Made by a program: the position numbers and the translations under genes. Shown one piece after another: positions 6,119 through 7,273 of a stretch of DNA of 7,273 nt. The first letter of the stretch is position 1, and every line of letters starts with the position of its first letter. The stretch comes from Deltaproteobacteria bacterium. GTDB lineage: Bacteria; Desulfobacterota; Syntrophia; Syntrophales; Smithellaceae. The notes beneath the pieces are model-generated. The model saw nothing but the letters and a program-made list of their open reading frames with translations. It did no database searches and was not told the DNA's origin. The stretch is taken from positions 1-7,273 of the forward strand of contig JAGFXG010000054.1 in the NCBI GenBank assembly GCA_017860985.1, written 5' to 3'.

Positions 6119-6412
6119 TTATTTTTTTCCTGTTTTTTTTGTTTGTTGCTTTTCTGCTTCAGTGAAGTAGCCGGCTGCTTTTTTATAACTTTCATCAGCG
6201 GCTGCTTTGAAGTCATCACGGCTTTTCTTGTAGCTTGTGATCCATTCATTAATTGTCTTTTTCCCTTCTTCAGGGAACCAAGCCGCTTTGTCCAGAATGT
6301 TTAACATGAGTTTTTCGGCCTGATCCTGCAGTGCCGACATTGCGCTGAAGCTGTTGTCAAAGACATTTTTGTTGAACTCTATCATTTGCCTGGCCATCTG
6401 TTTTTGTTCCAT
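6119..6412 (-). CDS. Phasin-like small helical protein (upstream copy)
   Basis: 97 residues from ATG 6412, with AGGGGGGA (6421-6428) eight bases before it. It shares with the downstream copy MEQKQMARQM, FNKNVFDNSFSAMSALQDQ, the central FPEEGKKTINEW and the YKK...D.KAA.DE..KK helix, then adds a basic tail (KQQTKKTGKK) lacking in the other. The family is inferred to be phasin-like on helical pattern and size. The conserved centre F-P-[DE]-E-G-K-K..I..W followed by Y-K-K is the most distinctive shared signature. Proteins of this type bind PHA granule surfaces; other amphipathic helical roles (membrane or chaperone-like) remain possible. It is probably first in a two-gene operon, with a candidate promoter at 6479-6506. 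Confidence 0.7.
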   Translation of the reverse strand: MEQKQMARQMIEFNKNVFDNSFSAMSALQDQAEKLMLNILDKAAWFPEEGKKTINEWITSYKKSRDDFKAAADESYKKAAGYFTEAEKQQTKKTGKK

Positions 6413-6478
6413 GACGATATTCCCCCCTGCATGTTGTTGGTTTATTGTTGAATGGTATGAGACCTTTGTCTTGCGAAC

Positions 6479-6506
6479 AGTTTAATGATTTTATTTTATT
6501 TGTAAA
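6479..6506 (-). promoter_or_regulatory. Candidate promoter of the phasin-like pair
   Basis: On the minus strand, TTTACA (6506-6501) is followed by a 16-base A/T-rich spacer and TAAACT (6484-6479). The match is moderate. It lies in the 127-base A/T-rich gap between the rdgC-like stop and the first phasin-like gene, the expected place for a separate promoter. No sigma-54 type -24/-12 pair was seen. Confidence 0.3.
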
Positions 6507-6509
6507 GGA

Positions 6510-6543
6510 TTTTCTATCAGTTGCTAACAGGTTTTTCTATCAG
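6510..6543. repeat. Short direct repeats TTTTCTATCAG at the end of the rdgC-like gene
   Basis: TTTTCTATCAG occurs at 6510-6520 and 6533-6543, with a near copy, CTAACAG, between them (6524-6530). The second copy overlaps the stop codon of the rdgC-like gene. The heptamers start 10 and 13 bases apart, roughly one helical turn. A small protein-binding cluster or slippage are both possible. Confidence 0.5.
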
Positions 6544-7273
6544 CCCGATGCCTTGTCGGTCTTGTTTAACCACTGGCTCAGTTTCGTTTTTTCATTTTCC
6601 GTCCATTTTGCGGAAAAGCGGACGGCCAGGAAGGATTCATAAATTTTATCGATGGTTTTAACCACGTTTTCAATCAGATAAATCCGCTCCAGCAGGGCTG
6701 ATGAAGGATCCTCCGGCGTTTCCGTCCAATCTGTAACCGGCATTTTCATGGATTGAAAATAAAACGTGTCGGCTTTAAAATGAAACTCCCATTCATTCTG
6801 ATCGCAGTGAAGCTTCATGCACGCCTCTTTCACTTTTTTGCCCTGCCTGATGGCTTCCTTCCCTTCGACAAGTTCGGCGTGGAGTCCCGAACAGACAACA
6901 CCCTGTGCGTATTCTCCTTCACCCGCCTCCAGAACAATTCGTTTGAGCAGATGCAATTCCACTTCTTCATTTTTAGACAGGGCGATGCGGCCGTTTCTTT
7001 CTTCGGATTTGAACCACAGCCAGGTTAGAAACTCGCGTCCGATCGATGAAATATCCTCCGCGGCAACATTAGCCTGCGTTTTGTTTTTAAGGGCTACCGG
7101 ATGCTGCTGCGGCAGGATCCGCACGAGATTCAGGGAAAAGGTCTTCTTAAACAAATCCACACAGTCATCGGCGACTTTGTCCGACAGAGACGAAAAATAT
7201 ACTTTGTTTTGCCCCACCGCCCACAAAACATCATAGAAAGAAGGGACGGGATCGATTTTAGACATGAGCTCCA
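6540..7273 (-). CDS. rdgC: RdgC-family recombination-associated protein, C-terminal part (5' end outside window)
   Basis: At least 243 residues, open to the window edge. The ATG at 7265 is probably internal: the frame continues upstream (GAG CTC), and LMSKIDPVPSFYDVLWAVGQ resembles the middle of RdgC proteins ('PVP..YD..W'), not an N terminus. Seen, counted from that Met: KVYFSSLSDKVADDCVDLFK at 21-40, GREFLTWLWFKSE at 76-88, then VELHLLKRIVLEAGE and the EGKEAIRQGKKVKEACMKLH helix (134-153), in the order of E. coli RdgC (LTEWV..., I.AGK.V..LAL). RdgC forms ring-like dimers on DNA and restrains RecA-driven recombination. About the first 110 residues of the family would be missing, consistent with truncation by the window rather than gene decay. 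Similarity to E. coli RdgC is low, so the call rests on pattern order. The phasin-like genes follow on the same strand after 127 bases. Confidence 0.68.
   Translation of the reverse strand, partial: ELMSKIDPVPSFYDVLWAVGQNKVYFSSLSDKVADDCVDLFKKTFSLNLVRILPQQHPVALKNKTQANVAAEDISSIGREFLTWLWFKSEERNGRIALSKNEEVELHLLKRIVLEAGEGEYAQGVVCSGLHAELVEGKEAIRQGKKVKEACMKLHCDQNEWEFHFKADTFYFQSMKMPVTDWTETPEDPSSALLERIYLIENVVKTIDKIYESFLAVRFSAKWTENEKTKLSQWLNKTDKASG

Overview
The window looks like ordinary chromosome of a Gram-negative, probably anaerobic bacterium. The outer-membrane assembly lipoprotein BamD shows an outer membrane. The style of several proteins (short tandem phasin-like proteins, a YihY C-terminal domain followed by a CNNM/CBS protein, an APH-like/P-loop kinase fusion, an RdgC relative with the FLTWLW motif) resembles deltaproteobacterial / Desulfobacterota genomes such as the Syntrophales. 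That placement is an inference from remembered family patterns, not a search. No insertion sequence, phage gene, CRISPR array, tRNA or rRNA was seen.

Layout. (1) Positions 1-1736, plus strand: the 3' end of a YihY/BrkB-type membrane protein gene, then a complete CNNM/CBS/CorC_HlyC membrane transport protein. (2) Positions 1749-2465, minus strand: an MTAP-type purine nucleoside phosphorylase, convergent with the previous gene and only 12 bases from it. (3) Positions 2466-2612: a divergent control region with a strong-looking promoter for the phosphorylase, a promoter for thioredoxin, and a perfect 12-bp inverted repeat whose AGTCAAA boxes coincide with the -35 elements. (4) Positions 2613-3931, plus strand: thioredoxin, then BamD with a long charged tail. 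(5) Positions 4011-5585, minus strand: a two-domain kinase-like protein (aminoglycoside-phosphotransferase fold plus P-loop kinase), with a good hairpin just before its ribosome binding site. (6) Positions 5823-6412, minus strand: two adjacent paralogous phasin-like small helical proteins. (7) Positions 6540-7273, minus strand: the C-terminal two thirds of an RdgC-family protein, running off the window edge.

The genes do not form one pathway. They are small units for envelope maintenance (YihY-like, CNNM/CBS, BamD), redox (thioredoxin), nucleoside salvage (phosphorylase), storage-granule or surface-binding proteins (phasin-like pair) and DNA recombination (RdgC). I found no convincing new multi-gene system. 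The items most worth a second look are the divergent phosphorylase/thioredoxin control region, the tandem phasin-like pair, the divergent phosphorylase and the unassigned double-kinase protein.
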